Of a DNA stretch of 7,068 nucleotides, positions 5,983-7,068 are shown in pieces. The notes under the pieces are model-generated. The model saw only the letters and a list, made by a program, of their open reading frames with translations. It was not told the origin of the DNA and made no database searches. The stretch lies in NCBI GenBank assembly GCA_014523665.1, contig JAATVR010000473.1, positions 1 to 7,068 of the forward strand, written 5' to 3'. This stretch comes from Nitrososphaerales archaeon TH526 (lineage in GTDB: Archaea; Thermoproteota; Nitrososphaeria; Nitrososphaerales; Nitrososphaeraceae). The position numbers and the translations under genes are program-made. Positions within the stretch are counted from its first letter, which is position 1. Every line of letters starts with the position of its first letter.

Positions 5983-7068
5983 CTAGGGTATTCCAGGTAC
6001 CGATGTCGGTACTGACATAGAGAAAGCTGCTTCTTCTGCGTCTACTCTGCCGAAACCATACAGCCGATCCCGGTTAGGAACCCCTAAATTATCAGCGGTT
6101 AGAGCAAGTAATCTTCTAATTGCCGTGTTATTCGCCATGCCAGATGGTGGCCACCTATGTGTGGATAAAGCAAGAGCTGCTGTACCAGCTACGTGGGGGG
6201 AGGCCATACTGGTTCCGGTCAAACTACTAAACCCTCCCCCCGGGACGGTTGAAAGAATGTTTGTTCCGGGCGCACAAAGCTCCACCTTGGGACCTCTAGA
6301 ACTACTTGGGCTCAAAACATTAGTATCCGTTACGTTTGAAACTGCAATAACAGACTTGTATTTGGCAGGATAACCCACTGTGTCGTCAGCATCGGCGCCA
6401 TCTTCGTTTCCTGCCGCTGCGACAAGTATTAGCCCTTTGTTCCATGCCAAATCGCACATAGTTTGAAGGGCAATCGGCGCAGATGATCCTCCCAAACTCA
6501 TATTAATTACGTGGATACCGATGTTGATACACCAATCTATCCCTGCTATGAGCCAGCTCCAGTTACCTGAGCCATTAGATCCCAAAACCTTGACAGCATA
6601 GAGGTAAGCGGATGAGGCGACACCGATTACTCCAAAATCATTCTTAGCAGCACCGATCGTACCCGCGACATGAGTTCCATGCCTGTTAAAGTCTCTCGGA
6701 CTTGTCTCACTAGGCACGAAGCTTATTCCACCCTTATAGTTGGGAGCAATGTCCGGATGTGTAAAATCTATACCAGAATCCAAAACGGCAACCTTAACTC
6801 CTTTTCCTTTGGATATATCCCATGCAAGTGGCGCCCTTATCCTGTCAATGCCCCACGGGATGGTTTCAGATGCGGCAGCCATGGTCTCTTGACCTTCTAC
6901 AGTAGGCAACGCAAAGACTTCTCTTACATCTTTATCAACACTAGCCACATTAGGATCCTTTTTAAGAGCTGAAGCTTCTTCTTTACTTAGAACCGCAACA
7001 AGAATCGGAGCCTCATATTCGTTAATATCAAGACCGATCTTGGTCGTGTCTGGCCTTCGAGGCATAGC
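5983..7068 (-). CDS. subtilisin-family (S8) serine peptidase, N-terminus cut by window edge
   Basis: The frame is open through the right edge; numbering here starts at the ATG at 7065, which is probably internal. The triad is Asp96 (VAVLDSGID), His129 (NRHGTHVAGTIG) and Ser286 (GTSMASPHVAG), with the oxyanion Asn220 (AAAGNEDG). Residues about 20-53 (API...SALKKDPNVASVDKDVREV) are the last half of an I9 propeptide, so its first strand and any signal peptide lie beyond the window. The mature enzyme probably begins between the EVFAL segment (49-53) and IPWGIDRIRAP (69-79). It is a compact single-domain subtilisin with no C-terminal extension, ending GRVDAEEA followed by a short tail. Subtilisins are broad-specificity endopeptidases activated by cutting off the propeptide, which then inhibits until degraded. 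The next gene downstream is a free I9-like protein. Confidence 0.95.
   Translation of the reverse strand, partial: AMPRRPDTTKIGLDINEYEAPILVAVLSKEEASALKKDPNVASVDKDVREVFALPTVEGQETMAAASETIPWGIDRIRAPLAWDISKGKGVKVAVLDSGIDFTHPDIAPNYKGGISFVPSETSPRDFNRHGTHVAGTIGAAKNDFGVIGVASSAYLYAVKVLGSNGSGNWSWLIAGIDWCINIGIHVINMSLGGSSAPIALQTMCDLAWNKGLILVAAAGNEDGADADDTVGYPAKYKSVIAVSNVTDTNVLSPSSSRGPKVELCAPGTNILSTVPGGGFSSLTGTSMASPHVAGTAALALSTHRWPPSGMANNTAIRRLLALTADNLGVPNRDRLYGFGRVDAEEAAFSMSVPTSVPGIP

Noticed and set aside
6125..6972. Plus-strand frames opposite the S8 gene
   Set aside because: They are antisense shadows of a gene with a complete catalytic triad.
7063..7065. ATG at the right edge as the true S8 start
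   Set aside because: The protein would start in the middle of an I9 propeptide and the frame stays open to the edge, so the real start is probably outside the window.
1..7068. CRISPR array, tRNA, rRNA or insertion sequence
   Set aside because: No regularly spaced repeats, no cloverleaf-like segments, no transposase frame and no terminal inverted repeats were found by eye.

Overview
The window carries a compact set of peptidase genes, all on the minus strand. It is best read from high to low coordinates. The likely host is an archaeon, tentatively a soil Nitrososphaeria-type thaumarchaeote. Three things suggest this: the long AT-rich spacers, the weak or absent Shine-Dalgarno sequences, and archaeal TATA-like boxes placed so that transcripts would be leaderless or nearly so (clearest before the M4 gene). 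No RNA gene or marker protein fixes the taxonomy, and the protein families themselves are bacterial-type, so this assignment is inference.

Layout in transcription order. (1) A subtilisin-family serine peptidase (S8), cut by the right window edge inside its propeptide, is followed after 344 bases by an 89-residue free-standing protein resembling a subtilisin propeptide (I9). (2) A V8/glutamyl-endopeptidase-like serine peptidase (S1B) with a long polar pro-region is followed after 49 bases by a 92-residue carboxypeptidase-regulatory-like beta-sandwich protein. (3) A gap of about 900 bases without a convincing gene follows, holding a possible broken plus-strand gene, a possible tiny membrane ORF and several short palindromes. 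(4) A protealysin-like M4 metallopeptidase is followed by an emfourin-like M4 inhibitor, 27 bases apart and very probably one operon. (5) A C11 clostripain-type cysteine peptidase runs off the left edge very close to its C-terminus.

Thus four peptidases of four families (S8, S1B, M4, C11) lie in tandem, and the first three are each followed by a small one-domain protein. For M4 the small protein belongs to a known inhibitor family. For S8 it looks like a propeptide-type inhibitor or folding helper. For S1B no inhibitory role is known for the fold, so by position it is a candidate new partner. None of the peptidases whose N-terminus is visible has a recognisable signal peptide, which would make co-encoded inhibitors useful protection for the cell. 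The shared logic of a peptidase plus its own small controller is the most interesting aspect of this window. The pairing is seen in the sequence; its function is inference.
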